The notes under the pieces were generated by a model, which was not told the origin of the DNA, made no database searches, and worked only from the letters and a program-made list of their open reading frames with translations. This document shows positions 16,545 to 27,140 of a DNA stretch of 64,000 bases, one piece after another (the stretch's first letter is position 1; each line of letters begins with the position of its first letter). Location of the stretch: NCBI RefSeq assembly GCF_000221185.1, contig NC_015865.1, forward strand, positions 1,798,001-1,862,000, given 5' to 3'. The position numbers and the translations under genes were made by a program. Source of the DNA: Thermococcus sp. 4557. Lineage in GTDB: Archaea; Methanobacteriota_B; Thermococci; Thermococcales; Thermococcaceae.

Positions 16545-17828
16545 ATGATTGTCAAGGAAATCCTCGCCTCGGTTGAGGCGATTCCAGACCCCTATATAAA
16601 ATCGGTAACGTACGCTAAAATAGGTGAGAGGCTTGCCAAGGCCAGGGACGGCAGTTATAAAGCCGCGTTTCTAAAGGCTCTTGAGACGGCGAAGGAGATA
16701 GAGGATCCCGTGAAGATGTTCCGGGCGCTCCTGTCGGTCGGTTATTCTCTCGGTAGGGCGGGTCTCAAGTCTTCCAAGAGGATATACCAGGGTGTTCTTG
16801 AGGACTCCCGCGTTCTCCCCACACCCCAGAGGGACGTTATAATGAGAACCGCCGCGGCGTACATGCTTGCCTTGGGGGAGGTGGCCGAGGCAATCCTCTA
16901 CGCGCTGGAGGTGAACGACCGCACCCTCAGGAACGAGATTCTTCTCGAGATTATCCGGGCCAACACGAAGATGATTGGGCGGGAGCAGCTAAAGGCCGCC
17001 TCTCGCATCAGGAAGAGCAAACTTGCCCTTGAGTACATCGACGGTGAGCCCTACCGCTCCAAGGCCCTTCTTGAGCTGATCAAGGCATACCTAGCCCTCG
17101 GGAGCTACGAAAACGGAATCTCGCTGATACTGGAGATAGGGGTGAAGGAGTGGGCGAGGCACGCCTTCAAGGAGGTGGCCTTCTACCTGAAGGATCGGGA
17201 GGTGCTCGGTCACTACATAGATTCCCTTGAGGCCGTCGCCAACGGACTGATTGAGAAGTTTGGGGAGGAGTTCACCGAGGAGCTTGCCCTCGCATTCGCC
17301 TTAAGCGGCGAGGGAGTTTCCGCCGCCGAGCTTATACGGCGCCTGGAGAACAGCGATGAGGTGTTTGTTAAACTCGCTCTGGACCTCCTGGAAAGGGATC
17401 ACAACGTTCTCCCGGCTTTCATATCGCCCCTTGAGGACGATGAGGCGGAACTCGTCGGGAAGGCCGTGATGAACCGCATCCTGGAAAGGCCCGAGCTCGG
17501 GGGATGGGAGGTAGTCGGGGCCATAGGCAAGAGCACGTCCAGCGAGGAGGTATGGGCCAAGATCGCCCGCTACTACGTCATTGCGGGCGAGCTGGAGGGT
17601 GCTATGAAGGTTGGAAGCCTGCTGAGGGACGAGAGGCTTCGCTCGATAGTCATGGCCGACATCGCCCACCATCTGGTCAAGAATGGGGATATTGAGCGTG
17701 CCATCGATGCCGCCCTCGAGGTTCGCGACCCCAAATTCTCTTCGATCCTTGTCTCCGAAATCCTGATAAAAGCTCTCGAACAGGAGCTTCCGGGGAGGGT
17801 TAAGCAGTGGAACGGCTCAAAGCACTGA
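16545..17828 (+). CDS. alpha-helical repeat protein of unknown function
   Basis: 427 residues, almost entirely helical, with repeated units of about 33-35 residues of the form DPYIKSVTYAKIGERL, EDPVKMFRALLSVGYSL, PYRSKALLELIKAYL and RDERLRSIVMADIAHHL. It looks like a TPR- or HEAT-like solenoid that would bind another protein. No signal peptide is seen. It heads an operon: the next gene starts 21 bases before its stop, and a YjbQ-family gene follows. Similar proteins appear typical of Thermococcales; no function is known to me. Confidence 0.7.
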   Translation: MIVKEILASVEAIPDPYIKSVTYAKIGERLAKARDGSYKAAFLKALETAKEIEDPVKMFRALLSVGYSLGRAGLKSSKRIYQGVLEDSRVLPTPQRDVIMRTAAAYMLALGEVAEAILYALEVNDRTLRNEILLEIIRANTKMIGREQLKAASRIRKSKLALEYIDGEPYRSKALLELIKAYLALGSYENGISLILEIGVKEWARHAFKEVAFYLKDREVLGHYIDSLEAVANGLIEKFGEEFTEELALAFALSGEGVSAAELIRRLENSDEVFVKLALDLLERDHNVLPAFISPLEDDEAELVGKAVMNRILERPELGGWEVVGAIGKSTSSEEVWAKIARYYVIAGELEGAMKVGSLLRDERLRSIVMADIAHHLVKNGDIERAIDAALEVRDPKFSSILVSEILIKALEQELPGRVKQWNGSKH

Positions 17829-18094
17829 GGAAGTCGAGGAGCAATCGGGTGGAGTTTATAGCGGACATGATCTCCCTTCTCCTGGCCGACAAGGAGCTGT
17901 ACTCCGACGAGGTTCTTTTCAGGGATGCGGTTGAGGAGATATACTCCACCCTGCGCTCGGAGGTCACCGAGAAAGGCAGAAGAGACCTCGTCGATGCCTA
18001 CGAGCTGGCGGTTCTCCTCAAGGCGGTAGTGTCCGGCAGGGTTAAGGGTGCCGAGGAGCTGCTGGTGGAGATCAGAAAGAACCTGCCCGGGTGA
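17807..18094 (+). CDS. small helical protein, unknown
   Basis: 95 residues from GTG 17807, overlapping the helical-repeat gene by 22 bases, which implies coupled translation. It is helical and charged (ADMISLLLADKELYSDEVLF), with no recognised domain. It may be a partner of the solenoid protein, which is inference from coupling only. Confidence 0.6.
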   Translation: MERLKALRKSRSNRVEFIADMISLLLADKELYSDEVLFRDAVEEIYSTLRSEVTEKGRRDLVDAYELAVLLKAVVSGRVKGAEELLVEIRKNLPG

Positions 18095-18098
18095 TGGC

Positions 18099-18521
18099 AT
18101 GCTCTTTGAGATTGAGGTTTCCACGGAGGAGAGGCTCCAGATAGTTGATATAACCCCCGAGGTCCAGAGGCTGGTCTATCGCTCAGGGGTTAAACATGGC
18201 ATCGCCGTCGTTTTTGTCAGACACACAACCACCGGTCTCCTTATAAACGAGGCTGAAAGCGGGCTTCTTCGGGACATTAAAGCTCGGATGAAAGAGCTGG
18301 TTCCTGAGGGTGCCGGCTACGCCCACGACCGCATAGACAGCAACGCCCACGCACACCTGCGGGCGACCCTCTTCCTGAACCCCGAGGTCGTCGTTCCCAT
18401 AGACGGGGCCGAGCTCCAGCTCGGGACCTGGCAGCGGATACTCTTCATCGAGCTGGACGGCCCGAGGCGCAGGAAGGTTCAGGTCATGGTGTGTCCATGT
18501 CCGGAGTTCCCTGGGGAGTAA
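18099..18521 (+). CDS. YjbQ-family protein (UPF0047)
   Basis: 140 residues from ATG 18099, 4 bases after the previous stop. The family pattern VVFVRHTTTGLLINEAESGLL and AYAHDRIDSNAHAHL is intact, with the conserved histidines and the C-terminal GTWQRILFIELDGPRRRKV. Members show weak thiamine phosphate synthase activity, and their true role is unsettled. It closes a three-gene operon. Confidence 0.9.
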   Translation: MLFEIEVSTEERLQIVDITPEVQRLVYRSGVKHGIAVVFVRHTTTGLLINEAESGLLRDIKARMKELVPEGAGYAHDRIDSNAHAHLRATLFLNPEVVVPIDGAELQLGTWQRILFIELDGPRRRKVQVMVCPCPEFPGE

Positions 18522-18528
18522 CACGCAT

Positions 18529-19086
18529 TCAAACGTACTGGGCGTAGTACGCCAGTCTCTTGATTAGCTCGTTGAACCCCTCGTAGGTGACCAGAGAGAG
18601 GGGTATCGCATCCTGCTCAAGGCGCTTCTTTATTATCCGCCTTATTTCCTCCACCCTCTCCGGTGGGACGAGGTCTATCTTGTTGATGACAACGATTATC
18701 GGCTTCTCGTAGCGGAACTTGAGCATGTGGTGGAGCTTCTCCATGCCCCTGTGCAGGCCGACGGTGGCATCGACCATGTGAATGACTATATCCGCGGAGA
18801 CTATCTCGTCAATTATCTCCCGGAACCTCTCCTCGCTCAGGACCTTGCCCCTCAGCTCCCTCTGGGGGTCGAAGAGGCCGGCGGTGTCTATGAGCACGAA
18901 CTCATCGGCTCCTCCGAGGGGGTTCTTCATGCTCTTCGGTATCTTGAGCTTTCCGAAGCGTTTTCTGATTACACCCTTGGTCGTTCCTGGGAGGTTCTCC
19001 ACCTCCGAGATTTTGCCCCCGATTAGAGCATTCATGAGCGTTGACTTGCCGGCGTTCTCGGCACCGATAATCGCAACCTTTATCAT
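18529..19086 (-). CDS. small Era/Obg-like GTPase
   Basis: 185 residues. P-loop GAENAGKST at 8-16, G2 threonines in GTTKG, G3 DTAG near 70 and G4 NKID near 138; the G5 region is less clear. No KH or TGS domain follows, so it is a bare G domain of the Era/YihA-like class. These GTPases commonly assist ribosome assembly; that role is inferred here. It converges on the YjbQ gene and is divergent from the gene at 19137. Confidence 0.85.
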   Translation of the reverse strand: MIKVAIIGAENAGKSTLMNALIGGKISEVENLPGTTKGVIRKRFGKLKIPKSMKNPLGGADEFVLIDTAGLFDPQRELRGKVLSEERFREIIDEIVSADIVIHMVDATVGLHRGMEKLHHMLKFRYEKPIIVVINKIDLVPPERVEEIRRIIKKRLEQDAIPLSLVTYEGFNELIKRLAYYAQYV

Positions 19087-19136
19087 ACCTTCACCCCCAA
19101 ATAGGATAAGACCACGCCTCTATAAAGGTGATGAAC

Positions 19137-19451
19137 ATGCCCAAGCGGGTTAAACTCGGTCATCATTACTATTACATCGTTACGGTTGATGAGCTTCATT
19201 CCGGTGGTTTCAGGGGTAAGAACGTTGTCATCGAGGGCACCATCGAGGACAAGCCCCTTGTGGAGTTCCTTCCCATGGAGTTACCTGGTTACCGCACGAC
19301 CTTTAAAGTTTCCGGCCTCAGGGTGGAGTTTTCGGGAAGTCCGTGCCTCGGAAAGGGCGAATGGGTGAAGGTCTACGGCCGCTTCCTCGGCGACTGCATA
19401 ATGGCGAGTGCCATCGAAACCGAAAGGGCGGTTTTCACAACGGAGGAATGA
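19137..19451 (+). CDS. small beta-rich protein, possible OB fold
   Basis: 104 residues from ATG 19137, which sits 6 bases after AAGGTG; two earlier in-frame starts are worse spaced. The pattern KNVVIEGTIEDKP, followed by GEWVKVYGRFLGDCIMAS, suggests an OB-type barrel of the replication-factor kind, but no conserved motif proves it. It ends directly before the HD-domain gene, with which it shares an operon. Confidence 0.5.
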   Translation: MPKRVKLGHHYYYIVTVDELHSGGFRGKNVVIEGTIEDKPLVEFLPMELPGYRTTFKVSGLRVEFSGSPCLGKGEWVKVYGRFLGDCIMASAIETERAVFTTEE

Positions 19452-19453
19452 AA

Positions 19454-20011
19454 ATGTCTCTTCTCGACCTTTTTATCGAGGCTGGAAACCTGAAAAAACT
19501 TCCCAGAACGGGCTGGCTCCTCCGGGGCGTTTCAAACCCCGAGAGCATAGCGGACCACAGCTACCGCGTTGCCCTGATAACTCTCTTTCTGGCCGACGAG
19601 CTGAGGGCGAAGGGCGTTGAGATAGACGTTGAGCGGGCCCTCAAGATAGCGGTTCTCCACGACCTCGCCGAGGCGAGGGTCACCGACATACCCCTGACGG
19701 CGCAGTACTACCTTGACAAGGGCAAGGCCGAGAAGAAGGCCGCGATGGAGCTTTTCATAAAGACCCCAAACCCGAGGGAGTACTTCAGGCTCTGGCGCGA
19801 GTACGAGGAGGGTCTCAGCTTGGAGGGCAGGCTGGTTAAGTTCGCGGACAAGCTGGAGATGCTGGTTCAGGCCCTCGAGTACGAGAGGGCCGGCTTCAGA
19901 GACCTCGACGAGTTCTGGGGCGCGCTGGATTCCCTCCGGGAGAGCGAGTTCTACGGGCACTTCCGGGAGCTCGTGGAGGAGCTTGCGGGGATAAGGGGAA
20001 AGGTTAAATAG
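19454..20011 (+). CDS. HD-domain phosphohydrolase (YfbR/HDDC2-like)
   Basis: 185 residues from ATG 19454, 7 bases after GGAGG; the ATG at 19448 is too close to that site. The family hallmarks are SIADHSYRVALI near 29-40 and VLHDLAEARVTDIP near 67-80, giving the H...HD...D metal ligands. Relatives cleave 5'-deoxynucleoside monophosphates. Nucleotide housecleaning is the likely job. Confidence 0.88.
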   Translation: MSLLDLFIEAGNLKKLPRTGWLLRGVSNPESIADHSYRVALITLFLADELRAKGVEIDVERALKIAVLHDLAEARVTDIPLTAQYYLDKGKAEKKAAMELFIKTPNPREYFRLWREYEEGLSLEGRLVKFADKLEMLVQALEYERAGFRDLDEFWGALDSLRESEFYGHFRELVEELAGIRGKVK

Positions 20012-20020
20012 TTGTAAGGC

Positions 20021-20033
20021 GATTAGTCTAATC
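20021..20033. promoter_or_regulatory. 13-bp palindrome directly before the ATPase start codon
   Basis: GATTAGTCTAATC is a perfect inverted repeat around a central T and ends one base before the ATG at 20034. AGGTTAAATAG lies about 20 bases upstream and could be the TATA region. Its position would block transcription or translation start, so it may be an operator for autoregulation. No second copy was noticed. Confidence 0.4.
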
Positions 20034-21392
20034 ATGATGCAACAATTCATCGATAGGAGGAGCGAACTTGAAGCCCTGGAAAGGGCTTTTGAGGGTGATA
20101 AAGCTGAGCTGATAGTGATTTACGGCAGGAGGAGAGTTGGGAAGACTGCCCTCATCTTGAAAGCGGTGGAGGGATTTCATCACCTCTACTTCCTGGCCGA
20201 TGAGAGGAGTGAAAACGAAAATCTCTCCGAGTTCAGGAAAAAGGTTGCGGGGTTTCTGGGTGATGACCTCATCGCCCGCTCGAATCTTGGCTGGCTTGAG
20301 CTGTTTCAGCTCCTTGCGGAGCGGGGAGATGGTGTGGTCGTTATAGACGAGCTTCCCTACCTCGTTGAGGCGAACCCGGCGTTCCCTTCCCTTCTCCAGA
20401 AAGCATGGGATCTTCATCTCCAGAACTCGAAAATCAAGCTCGTCCTCGTCGGTTCGTCCATTGGGATGATGGAAAGGCTCCTTGGGCACAAAAGTCCGCT
20501 TTATGGTCGCAGAACCATGCAGCTCGACGTGACACCCCTGAAATACTGGCACGTTCCGGAGTTTCTTCCCGCTTATTCTCCGGAGACCTGGATGATGGTT
20601 TACGGCGTTGCCGACGGGATACCCCTGTATCTGAATCAGTTCGATGGGAACTCCTCCTTCTGGGAAAACGTTGAGAGGCTCTTCCTTCGGAAGGAAAGCC
20701 CGCTCTACACTGAGGCTGAATTCCTGCTGAGACAGGAATTCCGGGAACCCGCGCGCTACTTCTCGATACTCAAAGCCATAGCCTTTGGAAAGACCAAGTT
20801 CGGCGACATCGTGAACTTCACGGGCTTCGACAGGGGTACTGTCTCGCGCTACCTCGACAACCTCGCGAGGATTCGTGTGATCAGAAAGGTTTACTCGGCC
20901 TTTGAGCCGGAAACGAGGAGAAACAGGCGCTACGAGTTTGCCGACAACTACTTCCGTTTCTGGTTCCGCTTCGTTTATTCAAACAGGGAAAGAATCGAGC
21001 GGGAGCTTTACGGTGATGTTTTGGGGAGCGTCAGGCGGGATTTTGACCACTACATGGGTCCAGTCTTTGAAAAGGCTGCCTTGGATTTCCTGTGGAGAAA
21101 GTTCGCATTTGAGAGGGGAGGTAGATGGTGGCGAAAGGGCGAGGAGATCGACTTCGTCGGCCTGAAGGGTGAAACCGCGTACTTCTTCGAGGTCAAGTGG
21201 GGCACTTTAAGCCATCGAGAGGCCCTTGGGGTTCTTAAAAGGCTTGAGGAAAAGGCCAAGAACGTCAAAACGGGGGTGGAGAAAAGGCGCTTTGGCATCG
21301 TTGCCAGGAGCGTTGAGGGCAGGGAGGAATTTGAGGAGGAAGGCTTCATCATCTTTGAGCTTGGCGATCTCTTTATCGGAGCCCAGCGATGA
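20034..21392 (+). CDS. archaeal AAA-type ATPase with C-terminal DUF234 domain
   Basis: 452 residues. Walker A GRRRVGKTAL is at 31-40 and Walker B VVVIDELPYL at about 99-108, in the archaeal MoxR/STAND-like ATPase layout that opens FIDRRSELEALERAF. A winged-helix stretch (VSRYLDNLARIRVIRKVY) and a DUF234 tail with EEIDFVGL and YFFEVKW follow; the latter resembles the D-ExK core of a PD-(D/E)XK nuclease. This family is abundant in Thermococcales and its role is unknown. ATG 20034 is used; ATG 20037 is possible. Confidence 0.9.
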   Translation: MMQQFIDRRSELEALERAFEGDKAELIVIYGRRRVGKTALILKAVEGFHHLYFLADERSENENLSEFRKKVAGFLGDDLIARSNLGWLELFQLLAERGDGVVVIDELPYLVEANPAFPSLLQKAWDLHLQNSKIKLVLVGSSIGMMERLLGHKSPLYGRRTMQLDVTPLKYWHVPEFLPAYSPETWMMVYGVADGIPLYLNQFDGNSSFWENVERLFLRKESPLYTEAEFLLRQEFREPARYFSILKAIAFGKTKFGDIVNFTGFDRGTVSRYLDNLARIRVIRKVYSAFEPETRRNRRYEFADNYFRFWFRFVYSNRERIERELYGDVLGSVRRDFDHYMGPVFEKAALDFLWRKFAFERGGRWWRKGEEIDFVGLKGETAYFFEVKWGTLSHREALGVLKRLEEKAKNVKTGVEKRRFGIVARSVEGREEFEEEGFIIFELGDLFIGAQR

Positions 21393-21452
21393 GGGTCTTT
21401 CAATCCCTCAATCGACAAGGCCACAGTCTTTCTTCACCCGGGAAAACAAAAC

Positions 21453-21460
21453 CGTTAACG
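21453..21460. promoter_or_regulatory. palindrome CGTTAACG upstream of wtpA
   Basis: CGTTAACG, within AACCGTTAACGTTAA, lies about 25 bases upstream of the TATA run at 21485-21492 and about 70 before the wtpA ATG. Its place suits an operator controlling tungstate uptake, but no regulator gene is adjacent. Confidence 0.35.
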
Positions 21461-21464
21461 TTAA

Positions 21465-22556
<1,092 letters not shown>

Positions 22557-22594
22557 GGTTTTTATTTCCTCTTTCCAACTCTATGGGGATCGCC

Positions 22595-23347
22595 ATGGGG
22601 ACGAGGCACGACTACACACTCTACTTTTTCGCCGCGATCGGGAGCTTCCTGGTGGTTTACATAGCCCTGCCCCTGCTTGTTATACTGGCTAAGCAGGCCT
22701 CCGACTTGGGCATGCTCGTTAAGACCCTTCACGACGCCTACGTTATCGAGGCCCTCAGGAACTCCCTCCTTACAGCGACGGCGACAGCTCTCATAGCTCT
22801 CCTCTTCGGCGTCCCCCTCGGCTACGTTCTCGCGAGGAACGAGTTTCCGGGGAAAAGCCTCGTCCAGGCTCTGGTTGATGTCCCAATCGTCATTCCGCAC
22901 TCCGTAGTTGGAATAATGCTCCTCGTCACCTTTTCGAGCGCGATCCTCGACAGCTACACGGGTATAATCGCGGCGATGCTCTTTGTCTCCGCCCCGTTCA
23001 CGATAAACGCCGCGAGGGACGGCTTCCTTGCGGTCGACGAGAAGCTCGAGCACGTCGCCAGGACCCTCGGCGCCTCAAGGCTGAGGGCCTTCTTCTCGGT
23101 TTCGCTCCCGATGGCGTTTCCGGCCATAGCGAGCGGGGCCATAATGACGTGGGCTCGCGCTATAAGCGAGGTGGGTGCGATACTCATCGTTGCGTACTAC
23201 CCGAAGACGGCCCAGGTTCTCGTCATGGAGTACTTCAACAACTACGGTCTGAGGGCATCGAGACCGATTTCCGTTATCCTCATCGTGATGAGCCTCACCG
23301 TTTTCGTTATCCTGCGCTGGCTCGTGGGGAGGAAGGCCAATGCTTGA
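22595..23347 (+). CDS. wtpB: tungstate transporter permease WtpB
   Basis: 250 residues from ATG 22595 (ATGGGGATCGCC precedes it); the frame is open further upstream, with GTG 22553 and ATG 22583 as alternatives, but the chosen start matches the usual WtpB N terminus ([12 protein letters not shown]). About six membrane segments and the ABC permease loop [16 protein letters not shown] are present. It forms the channel for tungstate passed from WtpA. Its end overlaps the ATPase gene by 8 bases. Confidence 0.92.
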   Translation: MGTRHDYTLYFFAAIGSFLVVYIALPLLVILAKQASDLGMLVKTLHDAYVIEALRNSLLTATATALIALLFGVPLGYVLARNEFPGKSLVQALVDVPIVIPHSVVGIMLLVTFSSAILDSYTGIIAAMLFVSAPFTINAARDGFLAVDEKLEHVARTLGASRLRAFFSVSLPMAFPAIASGAIMTWARAISEVGAILIVAYYPKTAQVLVMEYFNNYGLRASRPISVILIVMSLTVFVILRWLVGRKANA

Positions 23348-24374
23348 GGTAAAGTCCGTTTCCAAGGACTGGAAGGAGTTCCGGCTGAGGGAGATAAGCT
23401 TTGACGTGAGTGAGGGGGAGCACTTCATAATCCTCGGCCCGAGCGGGGCCGGGAAGACGGTGCTCCTTGAGATAATAGCGGGCATAATCGAACCCGACGC
23501 CGGGAGTGTCCTTCTCAACGGTGAGGACATAACCCACTGGCCGCCGGAGAGGCGCGGCCTCGCCTACATCCCCCAGAACTACGCCCTCTTCCCCCACATG
23601 AGCGTCTTCGACAACATAGCCTTCGGGCTTAAGCTCCGTAGGGTTCCGAGGGCAGAAATCGAGAGAAAAGTTAAGGAAATAGCCGGGGTTCTGGGCATAG
23701 CCCACCTTCTCCACAGAAAGCCGAAAACGCTGAGCGGCGGGGAGAGCCAGCGCGTGGCCATAGCCAGGGCCCTCGTTGTGGAGCCCGAGCTTCTGCTCAT
23801 GGACGAGCCCTTCGCGAACCTCGACGTTCAGACGAGGGGGAAGCTCATCAACGAGATGAAGCGCTGGAAGCGGGAGCTCGGCTTCACCGCGCTGCACGTT
23901 ACCCACTCCTTCGAGGAGGCGGTGGGCCTGGGCGACAGGGTGGGCGTTATGCTCGATGGGAGGCTCATCCAGACCGGCTCCGTTCGGGACGTCTTTTCGA
24001 GACCATCTAGTGAAGAAGTCGCGCGGTTCCTCGGCTTCGAGAATATCATAGAGGGCACCGCGGAGGGAAGGATCCTGAGGAGCAACGGCGTCGAGATAGA
24101 GCTTCCGGCGGAGGCGAGGGGAAGGGTTCGCGTTGGCCTGAGGCCCGAGGACATAATCCTCTCGCTGGAGCCCATTAGAACGTCCGCGAGGAACGAGTTC
24201 AAAGCCCTGGTCGAGTCGGTTGAAGAACTCGGCCCCCTCGTCAGGGTTCATCTGAGAATCGGCGGCCTGTATCTGAGGGCGTTCATAACCCGCTCCTCGA
24301 TGCTGGAGATGGGAATAACGAAGGGACGGGAGGTCTACGTCAGCTTCAAGGCGAGCGCCCTTCACGTCTTCTGA
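23340..24374 (+). CDS. wtpC: tungstate transporter ATP-binding protein WtpC
   Basis: 344 residues. Walker A GPSGAGKT near 32-39, signature LSGGE near 126-130 and Walker B LLMDEP near 147-152 are intact. A C-terminal TOBE-like domain ([14 protein letters not shown] onward) matches ModC/WtpC proteins and may sense the oxyanion. It overlaps wtpB and converges with trmO by 29 bases. Confidence 0.94.
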   Translation: MLEVKSVSKDWKEFRLREISFDVSEGEHFIILGPSGAGKTVLLEIIAGIIEPDAGSVLLNGEDITHWPPERRGLAYIPQNYALFPHMSVFDNIAFGLKLRRVPRAEIERKVKEIAGVLGIAHLLHRKPKTLSGGESQRVAIARALVVEPELLLMDEPFANLDVQTRGKLINEMKRWKRELGFTALHVTHSFEEAVGLGDRVGVMLDGRLIQTGSVRDVFSRPSSEEVARFLGFENIIEGTAEGRILRSNGVEIELPAEARGRVRVGLRPEDIILSLEPIRTSARNEFKALVESVEELGPLVRVHLRIGGLYLRAFITRSSMLEMGITKGREVYVSFKASALHVF

Positions 24375-24807
24375 GACCCGTTTTTGGCATCGTGTAAAGC
24401 CTACTCTCCCAAAGTCTGGCCTCCTCCGGGCAGTCAAGCCTCTCCACAAAAGGCTTGATGTCGACGACCGGCGTGCCGTCAAAGGCATCGATCTCGTCTA
24501 TGTAGAGCCTCCCTTTTTCTATGCGGTGTATCCTGACGGTGTAGAGCGCTATGGGGTTGGGTCTGACGGGCGAACGGGTGGCAAAGACTCCCCTGAGCGG
24601 GTTCTCCAGGTTCCCGCGCGGGTGCACTTTGAGAACCCCTCTTCCCTTCTGCCTGTCGCTCTCGTGAAACCAGAGGATCAGCTTTATCCAGTCATCTTCG
24701 TTGAGGCCTTCTACCGCTTCCCAGAACTCGGGGAGGATCTCGATGAAGGTCTCTTCGTTTTTCTGGACATATCCGACCGGGACGAGTTTGAAGGGTTCGA
24801 AGTTCAT
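24346..24807 (-). CDS. trmO: tRNA (adenine-N6)-methyltransferase TrmO-like (TsaA/UPF0066)
   Basis: 153 residues from ATG 24807, which follows GGGTG. The family pattern [22 protein letters not shown] and [17 protein letters not shown] is intact. TrmO methylates the t6A37 base of tRNA using SAM. Archaeal members are shorter than E. coli TrmO, as here. It lies just downstream of the SAH hydrolase gene on the same strand (27 bases), so they may be co-transcribed. Confidence 0.85.
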   Translation of the reverse strand: MNFEPFKLVPVGYVQKNEETFIEILPEFWEAVEGLNEDDWIKLILWFHESDRQKGRGVLKVHPRGNLENPLRGVFATRSPVRPNPIALYTVRIHRIEKGRLYIDEIDAFDGTPVVDIKPFVERLDCPEEARLWESRLYTMPKTGLRRREGRSP

Positions 24808-24834
24808 TGTCAACACCCGAAAAGAAAAGGGGAA

Positions 24835-26100
24835 TCAGGTCCCGTGCTCCCAGCTCTCCAGGTATTTCCTCTGCTCCTCGGTGAGCTCCTCGATTTTTAT
24901 CCCCATCGAGGCGAGCTTTATCCTTGCCACCATCTCGTCTATCTCCCTCGGGAGCACGTAGACCTTTGGCTCAAGCCTCTCGTGGTTGTTCAGTATGTAT
25001 TCGGCCGCCTTCGCCTGAAGGGCGAAGCTCATGTCCATTATCTCCGCAGGGTGGCCGTCGGCGGCCGCCAAGTTGACCAGCCTGCCCTCGGCGAGCAGGT
25101 AGAGCCTCCTTCCGTCCGCCATCCTGTACTCGGTTATGTTCGGCCTCGGCTCGCTTATCTCGACGGCCAGCTCCTCGAGGTCCGGTTTGCTTATCTCGAC
25201 GTCGAAGTGGCCGGCGTTGGCCATTATGACGCCGTCCTTCATGACCTCGAAGTGCTCCCGCCGTATGCAGTTGATGTCGCCCGTCGAGGTGATGAAGATG
25301 TCGCCCACCTTCGCCGCTTCCATCATGTTCATGACCAGGAACCCGTCCATCCTCGCCTCCAACGCCCTAATCGGGTCGACCTCCACGACTATGACAGTCG
25401 CGCCGAGACCGCGGGCGCGCATGGCTATGCCCCTGCCGCACCAGCCGTAGCCGACAACGACGACGTTCTTACCCGCTATCAGCAGGTTGGTGGTTCTCAG
25501 AATTCCGTCCCACGTTGACTGGCCGGTGCCGTAGCGGTTGTCGAAGAGGTATTTGGTGTAGCTGTCGTTCACCGCTATTATCGGGAACCTCAGAACGCCG
25601 TCTTTCTCCATGGCACGGAGCCTTATGACGCCCGTTGTAGTCTCTTCGCTCGCTCCCCAGAGTCCGTCTATCAGCTCGGTTCTCTCCTTCAGCACCGTCG
25701 AGACCATGTCCGCGCCGTCGTCTATGATTATGTTCGGTTCTATGTCAAGCGCCTTGTGCATGAACTCGTAGTACTGCTCCCTGTCCTCCCCGCGGATCGC
25801 GTAGACCTTTACCCCTGCCTTAGCTAAAGCCGCGACAACGTCGTCCTGTGTCGAGAGCGGGTTGCTTGCCGCCGCCGAGACCTCCGCACCGGCCGCCTTA
25901 AGGGTGAGAAGCAGAAAAGCCGTCTTCATCTCAAGGTGCAGCGTCGTCGCGATTCTGACACCTTTGAAGGGTTTCTTCTCCTCAAAGTCCTTCCTTATCG
26001 TCTGGAGAACCGGCATAAAGCGCGAAACCCAGTCTATCTTTTTCTCGCCGCTGGGGGCCAGGGCGATGTCCTTAACGCAGTAATCCCTCGTGCAGTCCAT
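24835..26100 (-). CDS. ahcY: S-adenosylhomocysteine hydrolase
   Basis: 421 residues from the third of three tandem ATG codons, 26100, following GGTGATG. Hallmarks are [15 protein letters not shown], the NAD loop [13 protein letters not shown] and the catalytic [18 protein letters not shown]; the N-terminal HLEMKTAFL is also typical. It splits S-adenosylhomocysteine, the by-product of methyl transfer, into adenosine and homocysteine. It is compact, lacking the insertions of eukaryotic enzymes, as expected for archaea. Confidence 0.95.
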   Translation of the reverse strand: MDCTRDYCVKDIALAPSGEKKIDWVSRFMPVLQTIRKDFEEKKPFKGVRIATTLHLEMKTAFLLLTLKAAGAEVSAAASNPLSTQDDVVAALAKAGVKVYAIRGEDREQYYEFMHKALDIEPNIIIDDGADMVSTVLKERTELIDGLWGASEETTTGVIRLRAMEKDGVLRFPIIAVNDSYTKYLFDNRYGTGQSTWDGILRTTNLLIAGKNVVVVGYGWCGRGIAMRARGLGATVIVVEVDPIRALEARMDGFLVMNMMEAAKVGDIFITSTGDINCIRREHFEVMKDGVIMANAGHFDVEISKPDLEELAVEISEPRPNITEYRMADGRRLYLLAEGRLVNLAAADGHPAEIMDMSFALQAKAAEYILNNHERLEPKVYVLPREIDEMVARIKLASMGIKIEELTEEQRKYLESWEHGT

Positions 26101-26153
26101 CATCATCACCGCAGGGTTTTTAATCTGGAGGGTTAAAAAGGATTGGTGTCGCT

Positions 26154-26735
26154 ATGATAATCGACCTCTCCCTCCCCATCTCGGAGAACACCCCGGTTTA
26201 TCCGGACGACCCGCCCGTGAGCCTGAAGCTCTGGGCCGTCATCGACAGGGACGGCTACTACATGAACGTTCTCAAGATGGGCGAGCACACCGGGACTCAC
26301 GTCGATGCGCCGGCGCACTTCGTGCCCAGGGGGAAGACCATCGACGAGATGCCGCTTGAGAAGTTCATCGGAGAGGGCATCGTTCTGGACGTCAGGGATG
26401 GGGATGGGCCTGTAGGACTCGACGAGATTCCCGACGGCGGCTACTTTGGAAAGATGGTGCTTTTCCTGACGGGCGGCAGGGAGCTCTCCCCGGAGGTGGC
26501 GCTGTTTCTGGTGGCGGAGGGTGCAAGGGCCGTCGGGACTGATGCCATGAGCATCGGCGACGACGCCGTTCACAAGATACTCCTGAGCGCTGAGGTGCCT
26601 GTGTTTGAGAACCTGGCCAATCTGGAACTCCTCATCGGGATGGAATTCACCTTTGCAGCGTTCCCCCTGAGAATAGAGGGCGGCTCGGGAAGCCCCGTCA
26701 GGGCGGTGGCGATAGTTCAGCGGGAATTGGAATGA
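26154..26735 (+). CDS. cyclase-family metal-dependent hydrolase
   Basis: 193 residues. The zinc motif HTGTHVDAPAHF is at 45-56, with a conserved VPVFENLANLELL and a C-terminal PLRIEGGSGSPVRAVAI, all typical of the cyclase/kynurenine formamidase family (PF04199). These hydrolyse N-formyl or ring amide bonds. The substrate is not evident. It overlaps the Rnp4 gene by 19 bases at its end. Confidence 0.88.
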   Translation: MIIDLSLPISENTPVYPDDPPVSLKLWAVIDRDGYYMNVLKMGEHTGTHVDAPAHFVPRGKTIDEMPLEKFIGEGIVLDVRDGDGPVGLDEIPDGGYFGKMVLFLTGGRELSPEVALFLVAEGARAVGTDAMSIGDDAVHKILLSAEVPVFENLANLELLIGMEFTFAAFPLRIEGGSGSPVRAVAIVQRELE

Positions 26736-27136
26736 TTTTCTGACGGTGCTTTGGTCTCCCGTCCATTTTCGACGGTTTCCCCCGTAAGGGAGGCTTTTCT
26801 ACGCTCCTTCTGCTCCCTGATGTACGGGTGCCTCATGATGTGGCCGCAGTTGAGGCACTTGATGACAACGTGGCCGTTCCTGAGCCTCACTCTGGCGTTA
26901 ACGCCCGGGACGAGGAAGGAGTGGCATTTTTTGCAGTAGCGGCGTTTCCACTTCCTGGGCATCCTTATTCTGGCCTTCTGCTGGACTGCGAGGGCTATCT
27001 CAACGTAGCGGTTGGCCAGCTCCGGCTCGTAGGGGAATACCCTCCCCGCGAGGGTGAAGAGGGTCTCAATCCTCTCGCGGGCGATTCTGCGCTTTTCTCT
27101 CTGCTCCCTCTGGCGGATGAATTTTTTCTTGCTCAT
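26717..27136 (-). CDS. rnp4: ribonuclease P protein component 4 (Rpp21 homologue)
   Basis: 139 residues. An N-terminal helical part rich in Arg/Lys is followed by a zinc ribbon with Cys68, Cys71, Cys94 and Cys97 (YCKKCHSFL and KCLNCGH). This is the archaeal RNase P subunit that partners Rpp29 on the RNA. The C-terminal tail is poorly conserved and acidic-polar. It lies 4 bases downstream of the MCM-like gene and is probably co-transcribed with it. Confidence 0.92.
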   Translation of the reverse strand: MSKKKFIRQREQREKRRIARERIETLFTLAGRVFPYEPELANRYVEIALAVQQKARIRMPRKWKRRYCKKCHSFLVPGVNARVRLRNGHVVIKCLNCGHIMRHPYIREQKERRKASLTGETVENGRETKAPSENHSNSR

Positions 27137-27140
27137 AGTA

